This document shows, one piece after another, positions 17,187 to 27,373 of a DNA stretch of 64,000 nucleotides. Position 1 is the stretch's first letter, and each line of letters begins with the position of its first letter. The notes beneath the pieces were generated by a model that was not told the origin of the DNA, did not search any database, and saw nothing but the letters and a program-made list of their open reading frames with translations. A program made the translations under genes and the position numbers. Source of the stretch: Flavobacteriales bacterium (GTDB lineage Bacteria > Bacteroidota > Bacteroidia > Flavobacteriales_F > PHOS-HE28); contig JAHBUK010000008.1 of assembly GCA_019638115.1 (NCBI GenBank), positions 1 to 64,000 on the forward strand. The letters are read 5' to 3'.

Positions 17187-17984
17187 TCACCCGCGATCGA
17201 GTGGGCGTAGCTCCAGATCGAGCAGATAGTGGTCCGCGTAACGTGCGCTCCAGGGAAAGTGTGCCGCCACACGGTCCAACTTGGCACCGTTCTTCAGCAA
17301 CCGATCGCGGTGCCCCAGGCGATGTTCCAGCCGCGCTTGTGGTACGAACAGGCCGATGGGCCGAAGGGCCACTTTCCGGAAATGGCTCCCGAACAGCTCA
17401 ATGACCTGCCGGGGGCGGTGGTACCACGTGATCGCTCCCGTGCCACTGAGTGCTGCCCACACGGGTTCTTCGCGGCCGCGCCGGAAAGCATCGCTCCAAC
17501 GCCCGCCGAGCAGGTGGTAAACGGTCTCGGAAGCACATCGGTCCGGCATCAGCACGGCCACGAAACGGCCGCCCGGTTTCAGCTGGGCCGCAATGGGGGC
17601 CACCAATTCCGCCAAGTGGTTTCGATCGATGCAGTTGAGGCCACCGAAGTTGGAGAACACCAGGTCGAACTGCACATCCCACCTGCCCGGCCGCAGGTCC
17701 TCGAAGGCGAGCTGCTCGTGCATGATCCGGTCTTCCACGCCCATCTGTCGGGCCTTCTCACGAGCAATGCGCAGCATGCCCGGACTGATGTCGGTGGCCA
17801 CCACCCGGTGCCCTTTGCGCGCCAGGTGGATGGCGTCCACACCGGTGCCGCAGTTCAACTCCAGGATCCGCAGGTCGGGTGCCGCCAGCATCCCGTCCAG
17901 ATAGTCCCACACCATCCTGCGCTGCACCATGGCGATGCGGCTGAAGGTGAATTCCTGGTCGTAGGCCGAGGGTTCGTGCTCCAT
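17187..17984 (-). CDS. Class I SAM-dependent methyltransferase
   Basis: This 265-residue protein has the Rossmann-like SAM-binding motif I (ILELNCGTGVDAIHLA, about 39-54), an acidic motif II (VVATDISPGML), a motif IV-like DLVFSNFGGLNCID and a post-motif LKPGGRFVAVLM. No substrate-specific feature is recognisable, although the C-terminal half contains many aromatic and basic residues. It starts 25 bases after the rpe stop codon, so it is probably expressed from the rpe promoter. Substrate unknown. Confidence 0.85.
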   Translation of the reverse strand: MEHEPSAYDQEFTFSRIAMVQRRMVWDYLDGMLAAPDLRILELNCGTGVDAIHLARKGHRVVATDISPGMLRIAREKARQMGVEDRIMHEQLAFEDLRPGRWDVQFDLVFSNFGGLNCIDRNHLAELVAPIAAQLKPGGRFVAVLMPDRCASETVYHLLGGRWSDAFRRGREEPVWAALSGTGAITWYHRPRQVIELFGSHFRKVALRPIGLFVPQARLEHRLGHRDRLLKNGAKLDRVAAHFPWSARYADHYLLDLELRPLDRG

Positions 17985-18009
17985 GGGCCTTGCTGCGTGT
18001 GGTCGGCTC

Positions 18010-18660
18010 TTAGAATTTGCTCAGCGCGCTCATGGCGGCCATCGGGTCGCTGGCACCGAACACGCTGTTCCCGGCCACCAGGGCATCGGCTCCGGTGCTC
18101 ACCAAACGCGCTGCGTTCTCCATGCTCACCCCGCCATCGATCTCGATCAAGGCCTTCGATCCGGTGCGCTCGAGCAGCTCCTTCAGAGCAGTGATCTTGC
18201 TGTAGGTGCGCTCAATGAACTGCTGTCCACCGAAGCCGGGGTTCACGCTCATCAGGCACACGATGTCGAGATCGGCGAGCACCTCTTCCAAGTGGCTCAC
18301 CGGCGAATGCGGATTCACGGCCACACCGGCCTTCATGCCGGCTGCTTTGATGGCCTGTATGCTGCGGTGCAGGTGCGTGCAGGCTTCCAAGTGAACGGTC
18401 AGGTGGTCGGCACCGGCATCGCGGAAAGCCGTGATGTATTTGTCGGGCTCCACGATCATCAGGTGCACATCGAAGGGCTTCTTCGCGTACTTGCGGATGG
18501 CCTTGATGACGGGCAGTCCGAAACTGATGTTGGGCACGAACACGCCGTCCATCACATCGATGTGGTGCCACCCGGCGGGGCCTTGCTCAATGCGTTCAAC
18601 ATCCTTGCGCAACTCGGCGAAATCGGCCGATAGGAGAGAGGGGGCGAGTATGTGGGCCAT
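18010..18660 (-). CDS. rpe: Ribulose-phosphate 3-epimerase
   Basis: This 216-residue TIM-barrel enzyme interconverts ribulose 5-phosphate and xylulose 5-phosphate in the pentose phosphate pathway. It has APSLLSADFAEL, the metal-binding HHIDVMDGVFVPNISFG, DVHLMI, the MSVNPGFGGQQFI phosphate/metal loop and EIDGGVSMENA plus GADALVAGNSVFG. Length is standard. It heads a two-gene unit with the methyltransferase. A -7 box (TACCTTCG) with a TTG 17 bases further upstream precedes the ATG. Confidence 0.98.
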   Translation of the reverse strand: MAHILAPSLLSADFAELRKDVERIEQGPAGWHHIDVMDGVFVPNISFGLPVIKAIRKYAKKPFDVHLMIVEPDKYITAFRDAGADHLTVHLEACTHLHRSIQAIKAAGMKAGVAVNPHSPVSHLEEVLADLDIVCLMSVNPGFGGQQFIERTYSKITALKELLERTGSKALIEIDGGVSMENAARLVSTGADALVAGNSVFGASDPMAAMSALSKF

Positions 18661-18667
18661 GTGGCCG

Positions 18668-18695
18668 CGAAGGTAGCGCCTACAGGAAGCAGCAA
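18668..18695 (-). promoter_or_regulatory. Candidate rpe promoter: TTG-N17-TACCTTCG
   Basis: On the minus strand a TTG (18695-18693) is followed after 17 bases by TACCTTCG (18675-18668). The ATG begins seven bases later. This is the best-spaced -33/-7 pair I found in the window. Confidence 0.55.
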
Positions 18696-18754
18696 GGGCC
18701 GCCTTCCGAAGCGCATGGCTTTGGACAGCGGCCCAGGGCGCACAAGTGCGGCTG

Positions 18755-19621
18755 TTATCCCAGGTAAGCGCGCAGCACGGAACTGCGGCTGGTATGCTTC
18801 AAGCGGCGGATGGCCTTCTCCTTGATCTGCCTCACACGCTCGCGGGTCAGGTCGATCTTCTGGCCGATCTCCTCCAAGGTGTGCGGCTGGTTTCCGTTCA
18901 ACCCGAAGTAGAGACGGATCACATCGGCCTCCCTGCCGGCCAGGCAGCTTAGCGAGTGCTCGATCTCCCGACGCAGGCTGTCGGTCATCAGGCTGTCCAA
19001 GGGACTTGGCGTCTCCTCGTTGTGCATCAGGTCCATCATGGTACCGCTGTCCTCGCCTTCGCGCAGGGGGGCATCCATGCTCAGGTGCTTGCCGGTGTTG
19101 TTCAGGCTGGTCTTCACCTCTTCCAAGGTCATCTCCAGCAATTCGGCCAGTTCGGCCGCGGTGGGCGGGCGCTCATGCTCCTGCTCCAAGCGCGCGAATG
19201 CCTTGTTGATCTTGTTGATGGAGCCGATCTTGTTCAGCGGCAGGCGCACGATGCGTGCTTGTTCCGCCAGGCTCTGTAGGATCTGTTGGCGGATCCACCA
19301 CACGGCATAGCTGATGAACTTGAAGCCGCGGGTCTCATCGAAACGGCTTGCCGCTTTGATCAGGCCCAGGTTCCCTTCGCTGATCAGGTCGGGCAGGCTC
19401 AGGCCCTGGCCTTGGTACTGCTTGGCCACGCTCACCACGAAACGCAGGTTGGCCTTCGCCAGTTGTTCCAGCGCATCATTGTCGCCTTGGCGAATACGCC
19501 GGGCAAGCTCCACCTCTTCCTGCGCGGTGATCAGTTTCACCTTGCCGATCTCCTGCAGGTACTTGTCCAGGGATGGTGTATCCCGGTTCGTCACCTGTTT
19601 GGTGATCTTCAACTGCCGCAT
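18755..19621 (-). CDS. rpoD: Primary sigma factor RpoD/SigA, short Bacteroidota form
   Basis: This is a 288-residue sigma-70 protein starting at [15 protein letters not shown], the conserved N-terminus of Bacteroidota primary sigma factors. The open frame extends upstream but lacks family similarity there. Region 1.2 ([27 protein letters not shown]), region 2 ([44 protein letters not shown]), region 3 and region 4 ([41 protein letters not shown]) are all present, while region 1.1 is absent as in the phylum. It directs RNA polymerase to housekeeping promoters, presumably the TAnnTTTG boxes listed here. Confidence 0.96.
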   Translation of the reverse strand: MRQLKITKQVTNRDTPSLDKYLQEIGKVKLITAQEEVELARRIRQGDNDALEQLAKANLRFVVSVAKQYQGQGLSLPDLISEGNLGLIKAASRFDETRGFKFISYAVWWIRQQILQSLAEQARIVRLPLNKIGSINKINKAFARLEQEHERPPTAAELAELLEMTLEEVKTSLNNTGKHLSMDAPLREGEDSGTMMDLMHNEETPSPLDSLMTDSLRREIEHSLSCLAGREADVIRLYFGLNGNQPHTLEEIGQKIDLTRERVRQIKEKAIRRLKHTSRSSVLRAYLG

Positions 19622-19972
19622 CCTTGCCATGAGCGCTGTGTATTGTTTTTCGTGAGATGGGCGTTCAACGCGGGGCCGCATTCAAGGGTTACCGATGGCC
19701 GTGCACCACAAGCCCGACCCCATACCTACGAGGATCGAAGGGCACTGGATGTTCGTTCGCTCATTTTGTGCCGGGCCGCGGTCGTACTTGCCATCGCTCG
19801 GTCGGTCCGGGTGCTCCAAGCTGCTCACGAGCGGAGCACACGCGAGTTGAGGTCACGAAGAAGATCGGCGCCCAGCTGCCTTTTCCCCTTCGGTCCACCA
19901 CGTGTCCATGAATGCGGAAGGCCGCCCTTTCGGACGGCCTTCCCATGCTGTTCAGGACCTTTCGGCCCCGGA
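19622..19972. other. 351-bp intergenic region between sigA and pnp
   Basis: It contains a pnp-side hairpin at 19916-19943. I could not see a convincing TAnnTTTG box for sigA or a credible small gene. Confidence 0.5.
19916..19943 (-). terminator. Hairpin after pnp
   Basis: GGAAGGCCG (19916-19924) pairs with CGGCCTTCC (19935-19943), extendable to 12 bp with one mismatch. It lies 29 bases past the pnp stop. The following minus-strand sequence lacks a T run. Confidence 0.55.
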
Positions 19973-22207
19973 TCAGTTGTCGCTCGGACGCTCACGCATC
20001 TCGCGGCGTGGACGCTCGCCACGGTCACCGCGGTCGCGGCGCTCACGACGTTCGCCGTTGCCTCCTTCCGGGCGCTCCACATAGCCCTCGGGCTTGGGCA
20101 GCAACACACGACGGCTAAGCTTCAGTTTGCCACTGCGTGGGTCCTTACCGGTCACTTGGAACTCGATCACGTCGCCTTCCTTCAGCACTTCCTCCACACG
20201 CTCGATGCGGCGCCATTCCAGCTCGCTCACGTGCAGCAGGCCGTCCACGCCAGGCATCACTTCCACGAACGCGCCGTAAGGCATGATCGTTTTCACTTTG
20301 CCTTTGTAGGTGGCACCCACTTCCGCTTGCGGCGGGTTGGCGATCGCGTTCACACGGGCGAGGGCTGCATCAATGCTGGCCTTGTTCTCGCTCATGATCT
20401 CCACGTGGCCCACGCCGTCGATCTCGTCGATGCTGATGTGCGCACCGGTCTCGGCCTGGATCTCCTGGATCACGCGGCCACCGGGGCCGATCACGGCACC
20501 AATGCTCTCTTTGGGGATGGTGATGGTGATGATGCGCGGAGCGTGGTCCTTGTAATCGGCACGCGGTGCATCAATGGTCTTCAGCATTTCGCCGAGGATG
20601 TGCATGCGGCCTTGGCGCGCTTGCTCCAGGGCTTGTGCCAGCACTTCGTAAGGCAGGCCGTCCACCTTCATGTCCATCTGGGTGGCGGTGATGCCCTTGG
20701 CGGTGCCGCAGATCTTGAAGTCCATGTCGCCCAGGAAGTCCTCGTCGCCGAGGATGTCGCTGAGGATCGCGTGGCGGGTGCCGTCGCTGATCATGCCCAT
20801 GGCGATGCCGCTCACGGGCGCCTTGATCTTCACACCGGCGTCCATCAGGGCCAGGGTTCCGCTGCACACGGTGGCCATGGAGCTGCTGCCGTTGCTCTCC
20901 AGGATGTCGCAGTTCAGGCGGATGGTGTAGGGGTTGCTCTCCACACCGGGCACCACGGGCTTCAGGGCGCGCAGCGCCAGGTTGCCGTGGCCCACTTCGC
21001 GACGGCCGGGGCCGCGGATGGGCTTCACTTCACCGGTGCTGAAGCTGGGGAAGTTGTAGTGGAGCATGAAACGCTCGCTGCCCTTCTTGGTGGCCAGGTC
21101 GATCGTCTGCTCGTCCATGCTGCTGCCCAAGGTCACCATGTTGATGGCCTGGGTCTCGCCACGGGTGAAGACTGCGCTGCCGTGGGTGCCGGGCAGTACG
21201 TCCACCTCGCTCCAGATGGGGCGGATCTCGTCGGTGCGACGACCGTCCAGGCGCTTGCCATGGGTGAGGCACACCTCGCGCACGGCCTTCTTCTGGGTCT
21301 TCTTGAAGAAGCGGGCCAGCATGGCCTTGTCGGTCTTCTCCTCGTCGCTCAGGGTGGCCAGGCAGGCCTCCTTCACGGCGGCGAAGTTGGCACCGCGCTC
21401 TTCCTTGCTGCTGGCGTTCATGGCCAGATCGTAGTACTTCTGGTAGCAGAAGTCGTGGATCTTCTGGCCGATGGCCGCGTCGTTGTTCTCGTGGTTGTAG
21501 CTGCGCTTCACCTGGCTCTTGGGCACCATGGCGCTCAGCTCGTCCAGGGCGATGCACTGCTTCTGGATGGCCTCGTGGGCGATCTTGATCGCTTCGATCA
21601 TATCGGCCTCCTGCACTTCCTGCATCTCACCCTCCACCATCAGGATATCGCTCTTGGTTCCGGCCACGATCAGATCGAGGTCGCAACCTTCGGTTTCGGC
21701 GAAGGTGGGGTTGAGCAGGTACTTGCCGTTCACGCGGGCGATGCGCACCTCGCTCACCGGTCCGGCGAAGGGGATGTCGCTCACGGCCAGTGCGGCAGCA
21801 GCGGCCAGGCAGGCGATGGCGTCGCTCTGGTTCTGCTTGTCGGAGCTCATCAGGCTTACCACCACCTGGGTGTCGCCGTGGAAATCATCCGGGAAGAGGG
21901 GGCGCAGGGCGCGGTCGATCAGGCGGCTGGTGAGTACTTCATGGTCGCTGGGACGTGCCTCGCGCTTGAAGAAGCCACCGGGGAAACGGCCGGCGGCGCT
22001 GAATTTCTCGCGGTATTCAACCTGCAGGGGCAGGAAGTCGATGCCCTCGCGGGCGTCCTTGGTAGCCACCACGGTGGCCAGCAGGATGGTATCGCCCAGG
22101 CGCACGGTTACGGCGCCATCGGCTTGTTTGGCCAGCACCCCGGTCTCGATGGTGATGACTTTGCCATCGCCCATGTCGATGGTCTTGACTATTCCTTGTG
22201 GTCTCAT
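19973..22207 (-). CDS. pnp: Polyribonucleotide nucleotidyltransferase (PNPase)
   Basis: This 744-residue phosphorolytic 3'-5' exoribonuclease acts in mRNA decay. It has two RNase PH-like domains (about residues 15-145 and 320-555; [23 protein letters not shown] and [15 protein letters not shown]), the catalytic region [28 protein letters not shown], a KH domain ([25 protein letters not shown]) and an S1 domain ([29 protein letters not shown]). An Arg/Gly/Glu-rich tail of about 30 residues follows, likely disordered. It lies downstream of rpsO in the widely conserved rpsO-pnp order, with a terminator between them. Confidence 0.98.
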   Translation of the reverse strand: MRPQGIVKTIDMGDGKVITIETGVLAKQADGAVTVRLGDTILLATVVATKDAREGIDFLPLQVEYREKFSAAGRFPGGFFKREARPSDHEVLTSRLIDRALRPLFPDDFHGDTQVVVSLMSSDKQNQSDAIACLAAAAALAVSDIPFAGPVSEVRIARVNGKYLLNPTFAETEGCDLDLIVAGTKSDILMVEGEMQEVQEADMIEAIKIAHEAIQKQCIALDELSAMVPKSQVKRSYNHENNDAAIGQKIHDFCYQKYYDLAMNASSKEERGANFAAVKEACLATLSDEEKTDKAMLARFFKKTQKKAVREVCLTHGKRLDGRRTDEIRPIWSEVDVLPGTHGSAVFTRGETQAINMVTLGSSMDEQTIDLATKKGSERFMLHYNFPSFSTGEVKPIRGPGRREVGHGNLALRALKPVVPGVESNPYTIRLNCDILESNGSSSMATVCSGTLALMDAGVKIKAPVSGIAMGMISDGTRHAILSDILGDEDFLGDMDFKICGTAKGITATQMDMKVDGLPYEVLAQALEQARQGRMHILGEMLKTIDAPRADYKDHAPRIITITIPKESIGAVIGPGGRVIQEIQAETGAHISIDEIDGVGHVEIMSENKASIDAALARVNAIANPPQAEVGATYKGKVKTIMPYGAFVEVMPGVDGLLHVSELEWRRIERVEEVLKEGDVIEFQVTGKDPRSGKLKLSRRVLLPKPEGYVERPEGGNGERRERRDRGDRGERPRREMRERPSDN

Positions 22208-22284
22208 CTTCTTGTTCTGTGTCTTCGTGTGTCCTCTTGTTCCTACATGTCATCCCGGGTCAGGCCTCCTGCCCGGGGGGTATG

Positions 22285-22315
22285 AAAAAGGGCGACCGTG
22301 CTACCACGATCGCCC
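22285..22315 (-). terminator. Intrinsic terminator after rpsO
   Basis: An 11-bp stem with one mismatch (22290-22300 with 22305-22315) is followed on the minus strand by five T residues (A run at 22285-22289). It is the most canonical rho-independent terminator in the window and separates rpsO from pnp. Confidence 0.8.
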
Positions 22316-22374
22316 CCGTATTCGATCAGGATGTGCATTGAGGTACTGCCGCGTTCGCGACGGTCCCGCTTGCC

Positions 22375-22644
22375 TTACTTACGCAGGCCGAGCTTCGCAA
22401 TGATCGCCCGATAGCGCTCAATGTCGTACTTCTTCAAGTAACCCAACAGCTGCTTGCGCTTGCCTACCAAGGCGACCAGCGCTTTTTCGGTGCCGAAGTC
22501 CTTTTTGTTGGCCTTCAAGTGCTGGGTAAGGTGGTTGATGCGCGTGGTGAACAACGCGATCTGGCTTTCGGCACCGCCGGTGTTCTTCTCAGAACCGCCG
22601 TGCTCAAGGAAAATGGCCTGCTTGGCCTCGTTGGTCAGGTACAT
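22375..22644 (-). CDS. rpsO: 30S ribosomal protein S15
   Basis: This 89-residue protein binds 16S rRNA in the small-subunit platform. The typical S15 signature is visible: TGGAESQIALFTTRINHLTQHLKANKKDFGTEKALVALVGKRKQLLGYLKKYD, with the conserved C-terminal RYRAIIAKLGLRK. Length matches the family. A TATCTTCG-like box (22672-22665) precedes it and a strong terminator follows, so it may be a monocistronic unit upstream of pnp. Confidence 0.98.
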   Translation of the reverse strand: MYLTNEAKQAIFLEHGGSEKNTGGAESQIALFTTRINHLTQHLKANKKDFGTEKALVALVGKRKQLLGYLKKYDIERYRAIIAKLGLRK

Positions 22645-22664
22645 GGTGCAATGCTAACAGGGCG

Positions 22665-22672
22665 CGAAGATA
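22665..22672 (-). promoter_or_regulatory. Candidate rpsO -7 box TATCTTCG
   Basis: It lies 20 bases before the ATG at 22644 in the accD-rpsO gap. Confidence 0.4.
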
Positions 22673-22705
22673 GATCTTTCCCCGATCCGCGCGACCGTTC
22701 GGCGT

Positions 22706-23551
22706 TCATCCCTTGAAAAAGAGGAACAAACGGGCCAGGGTGCCTTTCAGGTCCCTGCGGTGCACGATCTTGTCCAGAAAGCCATGCTCCAGCACGAACT
22801 CGCTGGTCTGGAAGCCCTCGGGTAGGTCGCGGCCAATGGTCTCGCGCACCACGCGTGGTCCGGCGAAAGCGATCAGGGCATTGGGTTCGGCGATGTTCAG
22901 GTCGCCCAACATGGCGAAGCTGGCGGTAACGCCCCCGGTGGTGGGGTCGGTGAGGATGCTGATGTAGGGCAGTTTCTTGCGGGCCAGTTGGGCCAGCTTG
23001 GCGCTGGTCTTGGCCATCTGCATCAGGCTGAAACCGGCCTCCATCATGCGTGCACCACCGCTCTTGCTGATGATCACCAAGGGGCATTTGCGCTTCATGG
23101 CCTGGTCGGCGGCCAGTGCGATCTTCTCGCCCACCACGCTGCCCATGCTGCCCCCAATGAACTTGAAGTCCATGCAGGCGATCACCACATGGTGCCCGTC
23201 CAGCTTGCCCTCAGCGGCCCGCAGGGCATCGTTCAGGCCCGTGTCCTTGCGGGTCTTCTCCAGGCGGTCGGTGTATTTCTTGGTATCCTCGAACACCAAG
23301 GGGTCCCCAGCGATCAGGTCGGCTCCGATCTCGGTGTAGCGGTGCCCATCAAAAAGCAACGCGAAATACTCGGCACTGCCGATCTTCTCGTGGTAGTTGC
23401 ACTTGGCGCAGACCCACAAATTGTTCTCGTGGTCCTCGGCGGTCATCACCTCCTTGCACTCCGTGCACTTGTACCAGAGCCCTTCCGGAGTTTCCTTCTT
23501 CTCTTCGGTGGCCGTGGTGATGCCTTCCTTGACGCGTGTGAACCAGCCCAT
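22706..23551 (-). CDS. accD: Acetyl-CoA carboxylase carboxyltransferase subunit beta
   Basis: This 281-residue subunit transfers the carboxyl group from biotin to acetyl-CoA, forming malonyl-CoA for fatty-acid synthesis, together with AccA. The N-terminal Cys4 zinc ribbon is present ([20 protein letters not shown], about residues 27-53). The crotonase-fold core has [12 protein letters not shown], the oxyanion-hole region [26 protein letters not shown] and [16 protein letters not shown]. Length is typical. A TACCTTCA box lies 19 bases before the ATG. Confidence 0.98.
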   Translation of the reverse strand: MGWFTRVKEGITTATEEKKETPEGLWYKCTECKEVMTAEDHENNLWVCAKCNYHEKIGSAEYFALLFDGHRYTEIGADLIAGDPLVFEDTKKYTDRLEKTRKDTGLNDALRAAEGKLDGHHVVIACMDFKFIGGSMGSVVGEKIALAADQAMKRKCPLVIISKSGGARMMEAGFSLMQMAKTSAKLAQLARKKLPYISILTDPTTGGVTASFAMLGDLNIAEPNALIAFAGPRVVRETIGRDLPEGFQTSEFVLEHGFLDKIVHRRDLKGTLARLFLFFKG

Positions 23552-23581
23552 TGTAGATCGTTCGGTGGGGTGAAGGTAGAA

Positions 23582-23655
23582 GGAAGTGTGGGGTGTGAAG
23601 TGTTATTGGTGAAGTGTGAGGGACTTACCTCACATCTCACACTTCACACTTCACA
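23582..23655. repeat. Imperfect inverted repeat with about 36-bp arms between aldolase and accD
   Basis: Arms rich in GTGTGAAGTGTGAGG and its complement flank a short GACTTA spacer. The outer 18 bases and inner 8 bases of the arms match almost perfectly, with a mismatched middle. The unit itself is built from short GTGAAGT steps. It sits between the fbaB stop (23669) and the accD start (23551). Confidence 0.6.
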
Positions 23656-23668
23656 CCTCACATATCGG

Positions 23669-24751
23669 TCAAGCGATGGTGATCCCCTTATCCAAGTACA
23701 CGTCCTGGATGGCGTTGAGCAGTGCCACACCTTCCTGCACGGGGCGTTGGAAGGCCTTGCGCCCGCTGATGAGGCCCTGCCCGCCTGCGCGCTTGTTGAT
23801 CACGGCCGTGCGCACGGCCTCCGCCAAGTCGCCGGCACCGCTGCTGGCGCCACCGCTGTTGATGAGCCCGATGCGGCCCATGTAGCAGTTGGCCACTTGG
23901 TAACGGCACAGGTCGATCGGGTGGTCGGTGGTAAGCTCGCTGTACACCTTCTTGTGCGTCTTGCCGTAGCCGGGGATCGCGTTGTAGCCGCCGTTGGTAT
24001 CGGGCAGCTTCTGCTTGATGATGTCGGCCTGGATGGTGACTCCCAGGTGGTTGGCCTGGCCGGTGAGGTCGGTGGCGGTGTGGTAGTCCTTGCCATCCAC
24101 CTTGAACCCGTTGTTGCGGATGTAGCACCACAGGATGGTGGCCATGCCCAGCTCATGGGCGTACTCGAAGGCCTCGGCGATCTCGGTGATCTGGCGGGTG
24201 CTCTCGTCGCTGCCGAAGTAGATGGTGGCCCCCACGGCCACGGCACCCATGTCCCAAGCGTTCTTCACGGTGCCGAAGAGCACCTGGTCGAACTTGTTCG
24301 GCAGGGTCATCAGCTCATTGTGGTTGATCTTCACGATGAAGGGGATCTTGTGGGCGTACTTGCGCGCCACGCTTCCCAGCACGCCGTAGGTGCTGGCCAC
24401 GCCGTTGCAGCCGCCTTCGATGGCGAGCTTCACGATGTTCTCCCCGTCGAAGTAGATCGGGTTTGGTGCGAAGCTGGCCGCACCGCTGTGCTCTATGCCT
24501 TGGTCCACCGGCAGGATGCTCATGTAGCCGGTATTGGCCAGGCGGCCCGAACCGTACAGGGCTTGCAGGCTGCGCATCACCTGGGGCGTGCGGTTGCTGT
24601 GTGCAAAGCTGCGGTCCACGAAGTCGGGGCCGGGCAGGTGGATCATGGAGCGATCAATGGTCTTGCACTCATGTTGCAGCAGGTTGGCTGCATCATTGCC
24701 GAGGAGTTCGTCGATCTGGCCGGTCTTCAAGGTCTGCATGGTGTTGCGCAT
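23669..24751 (-). CDS. fbaB: Class I fructose-bisphosphate aldolase (FbaB/DhnA type)
   Basis: This 360-residue Schiff-base aldolase cleaves or forms fructose 1,6-bisphosphate in glycolysis and gluconeogenesis. Motifs match the archaeal-type/DhnA family: [16 protein letters not shown] near residue 75, [20 protein letters not shown] with a candidate catalytic Lys region, [13 protein letters not shown], and [23 protein letters not shown] for phosphate binding. Start choice is ATG 24751 or 24739; the promoter-like TACCTTCG nine bases before 24751 supports the former. It follows tamL by 41 bases. Confidence 0.94.
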   Translation of the reverse strand: MRNTMQTLKTGQIDELLGNDAANLLQHECKTIDRSMIHLPGPDFVDRSFAHSNRTPQVMRSLQALYGSGRLANTGYMSILPVDQGIEHSGAASFAPNPIYFDGENIVKLAIEGGCNGVASTYGVLGSVARKYAHKIPFIVKINHNELMTLPNKFDQVLFGTVKNAWDMGAVAVGATIYFGSDESTRQITEIAEAFEYAHELGMATILWCYIRNNGFKVDGKDYHTATDLTGQANHLGVTIQADIIKQKLPDTNGGYNAIPGYGKTHKKVYSELTTDHPIDLCRYQVANCYMGRIGLINSGGASSGAGDLAEAVRTAVINKRAGGQGLISGRKAFQRPVQEGVALLNAIQDVYLDKGITIA

Positions 24752-24760
24752 TTGCGGCGG

Positions 24761-24768
24761 CGAAGGTA
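24761..24768 (-). promoter_or_regulatory. Candidate fbaB -7 box TACCTTCG
   Basis: It ends nine bases before the ATG at 24751, within the tamL-fbaB gap. Confidence 0.45.
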
Positions 24769-24792
24769 ACGGAAGGGCAGGAAGCGGAAAGG

Positions 24793-27288
24793 TCAGAACG
24801 GATAACCGATGCCCAGGTTGAAGTTGAATTGTGCTTGGTAGTTCACCGGGGCACCCACGGTGGCTTCCATGGCCGATTCATAACGGTCCTTGGGTTGGAA
24901 GAGCCACCGTTCGCCTTTGGGCAGGCTGGGATCCTTGGTCTGCATGCCCAGGTCGAAGCGTACTATGAAGAAGTCGAAGTTCAGGCGTGCTCCCACACCG
25001 GTGCCCACGGCGAGTTCACCTAAAAAGTCGCTGGAAAAGGCCGCGCCGGGCTTTCGTGGGTCTTCCTCCCAATTCCAAATGTTGCCCACGTCGGCGAAGA
25101 AGGCACCCTCCAGAAAGCCGATCAGCTTGAAGCGGTATTCGGCGTTGCCTTCCAGGCGGATCTCACCGATACGGTCGAAGGCGAGCAAGGGGGCGCTGTA
25201 GGACCCCGGACCGATGGAACGTGCCCGCCACGCACGCAGACCGTTGGCGCCACCCACGAAGAAGCTGGTCTCGAAAGGCAGTACGCCCAGGTTTCCGAAA
25301 GGCACGCCGGCGCCGGCCGCCACCCGGAAGGCCACGCTGCTCTTGTCGTCCACACGGCGCCTCCAGCGCAGATCGGTATCCACTTTCACGAACTGGGCAT
25401 AGCGGATGCCCCCCACGGTGTAGAAGGCGTTGCCGGAGGTGTCCTGGGCTTCCGCTCCCAAAGCGCGCAAGGGCACGAACAGCGGGTTGCCGGCCCACTC
25501 CGGGGTGATGCGTGCAAAGAACACGTTGCGGTCGGTGCTGCGCACCTGGGTGTTCAGGGTGAACTGGCCGCGCATACCCGCTATCAGGTGGTCGGTGTAA
25601 CTGTCGGTCAGCACCGGGTCGTTGGCGGTGGTCAGGTAGTTCTCGAAGTCGGCCGACTTGCTGGGTATCCGGATCACGTTCACCTCAATGGGGTAGAAGC
25701 CCCAGGTCTTGGTGCGGCTCTCGTTCCATTCATACCCGAAGCTGGTCTTGGCCAGGGTGCGCACGAAGTCGGGTCGCTGTTGGTAGTTGTACAGAATGCC
25801 TACGATGGTGCGGGGCGAGGAGGAGCGCGCGAAGCGGTCCCTGCGCACGGGCAGCAGGAAGTTGGGAAAGCGGAAGGTGATCTCCGGGCCGATCTCCACG
25901 GTATTGAACAGGCCGCCGGTGGTCACGTTACCGGTGGTGGCTTCCTCGGTGGCGGCTCCGGATCCGGTGATGCTTTGCTGCGCCTCAAGGCCCAGGATCA
26001 GCTGCATCTGCACGGAACCCATGCCGCGGAACAGGTTGCGATGACGGTAGCCTGCGCTCACCGAAGTGCCCAGGAAACCGCCCCGGTTGGTGCCGAAGCC
26101 TTCCAACGAAAGGCTCTGCTCCTTGCCCGGCAGCAGGTCTATCCGCGCGTTGGCGATGCCCGGTCGGCCGGTGTTGGTGGTGTCGTAGGTGATGTCCACC
26201 CGGTCAAAGACCCGCAGACCGGTAAGGCGCCGGTAGGTGAGGTCGGCATCGCTCTGCCGGAAGCGCATGTTGGGCCGCAGGAAAATGCCGCCGGTCAACG
26301 CGTTGGGCTTGTACGGCAGCTCGCCGGTGGCCAGCAGTCGGAATCCGTCGTAGTGCAACGTGTCTTCCGGTAAAGGTGCGTTGCGCTGGTTGCGCAGCGT
26401 TGCCACGGTCACGTCCTGTATGGTGTAGACGGTGCCTTCCGGGGTGCCTTTCAGTCCGCGGTCGCGCTTGGCGTAAGCCCTTTCCAAGCGGAGCACGATA
26501 TCCACCTGGTGCCCGCCCACGGTGGTGTCCGCGTCGTATTGCACCAATTCGCGGTTGAAGAAGAGGTAGCCCAGGTCCTTCATCAGGTCGGCTATGCGGC
26601 CGCGTTCCAGGTCGAGCACATCGGCATCGAAACGGTCACCTGTGCGCACCAGGCTCTTCTCCCAGCTTTGCTGCATGTAGCGCTGCATGGCGGGGTCGTC
26701 CACCACGTAGCGGATGTTGCGAAAGCGGTAGGTGGGGCCGGGTACAACGGTGTACACCACTTCGGCTTTCGGTTTCCGGAAGGGCTTGCTTCGCCCGCTG
26801 CTCCAGAGGTCCTTGCGCCGGTAATGGGTGCTGTCGCTCACCTGTGCCTGGAAGTAGCCTTCCTTGTGCAGGTACATGGCGATCTGTTGCGTGGAGCGGT
26901 CGGTTTGGAAGGGGTCGAGGATCACCGGTGCCTCGCCGTTCCTGCCGCGGATCGCATGGTTGCAGGGGCGGGTGCTCTTGCCGCGTACCTCGCGGTCCTG
27001 GTTGCGCGCCATGCACAGGCTGTCGGCCTGCTGGCGCTTGATGGTCACCCGTTCGGGGTCTCGCAGGTTGTAGAGGTGCAGGTAGATGGGCAGCCCCAGA
27101 ATGCGCTTGTTGGGCTTTTGCTTCACAATGGCCGCCAGCTCCGAAGGATCCGGCTCGCGGCCCTCCACCTTCACGGAACTGCGGCGCAGCAAATGCTCGT
27201 TCTCGGGTACGTATTTGGTGGTGTTGCACCCCCACAGCACTGCGGACAGTAGCAGGCTTGCTGCGATATGGGTCTTGGAGATGCGCAA
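24793..27288 (-). CDS. tamL: TamL-type BamA/TamA-family outer-membrane lipoprotein
   Basis: I place the start at a TTG (27288), giving [21 protein letters not shown], a clear lipoprotein signal and an 831-residue protein. An upstream ATG lies before the predicted transcription start. POTRA-like segments cover about residues 25-350 ([38 protein letters not shown]). A 16-strand barrel follows, ending in a terminal aromatic (FNLGIGYPF) as in Omp85 proteins. The [21 protein letters not shown] loop fits the VRGF/Y-like lid motif of Omp85 members. Lipid-anchored TamA-like proteins (TamL) are described in Bacteroidota and act in outer-membrane protein assembly with TamB; no tamB is in the window. 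Confidence 0.85.
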   Translation of the reverse strand: MRISKTHIAASLLLSAVLWGCNTTKYVPENEHLLRRSSVKVEGREPDPSELAAIVKQKPNKRILGLPIYLHLYNLRDPERVTIKRQQADSLCMARNQDREVRGKSTRPCNHAIRGRNGEAPVILDPFQTDRSTQQIAMYLHKEGYFQAQVSDSTHYRRKDLWSSGRSKPFRKPKAEVVYTVVPGPTYRFRNIRYVVDDPAMQRYMQQSWEKSLVRTGDRFDADVLDLERGRIADLMKDLGYLFFNRELVQYDADTTVGGHQVDIVLRLERAYAKRDRGLKGTPEGTVYTIQDVTVATLRNQRNAPLPEDTLHYDGFRLLATGELPYKPNALTGGIFLRPNMRFRQSDADLTYRRLTGLRVFDRVDITYDTTNTGRPGIANARIDLLPGKEQSLSLEGFGTNRGGFLGTSVSAGYRHRNLFRGMGSVQMQLILGLEAQQSITGSGAATEEATTGNVTTGGLFNTVEIGPEITFRFPNFLLPVRRDRFARSSSPRTIVGILYNYQQRPDFVRTLAKTSFGYEWNESRTKTWGFYPIEVNVIRIPSKSADFENYLTTANDPVLTDSYTDHLIAGMRGQFTLNTQVRSTDRNVFFARITPEWAGNPLFVPLRALGAEAQDTSGNAFYTVGGIRYAQFVKVDTDLRWRRRVDDKSSVAFRVAAGAGVPFGNLGVLPFETSFFVGGANGLRAWRARSIGPGSYSAPLLAFDRIGEIRLEGNAEYRFKLIGFLEGAFFADVGNIWNWEEDPRKPGAAFSSDFLGELAVGTGVGARLNFDFFIVRFDLGMQTKDPSLPKGERWLFQPKDRYESAMEATVGAPVNYQAQFNFNLGIGYPF

Positions 27289-27352
27289 GGGAGAGCGCCG
27301 TATACTGCCTATTTTGCGCACCCGCCGCACGCTTTGGCTGTTGGCGCAGCGC

Positions 27353-27360
27353 CAAATATA
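27353..27360 (-). promoter_or_regulatory. Perfect -7 box TATATTTG for tamL
   Basis: A full TAnnTTTG match on the minus strand, 64 bases before the TTG start at 27288. It lies downstream of the in-frame ATG at 27374-27376, arguing against that start. Confidence 0.55.
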
Positions 27361-27373
27361 CCCGCCCTTGGTC

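Noticed and set aside
19286..22285. 999-codon plus-strand open frame opposite pnp
   Set aside because: It is the complement of the sigA start, intergenic DNA and all of pnp; the His/Val/Gln-rich product is a shadow of high-GC codon bias and has no domain.
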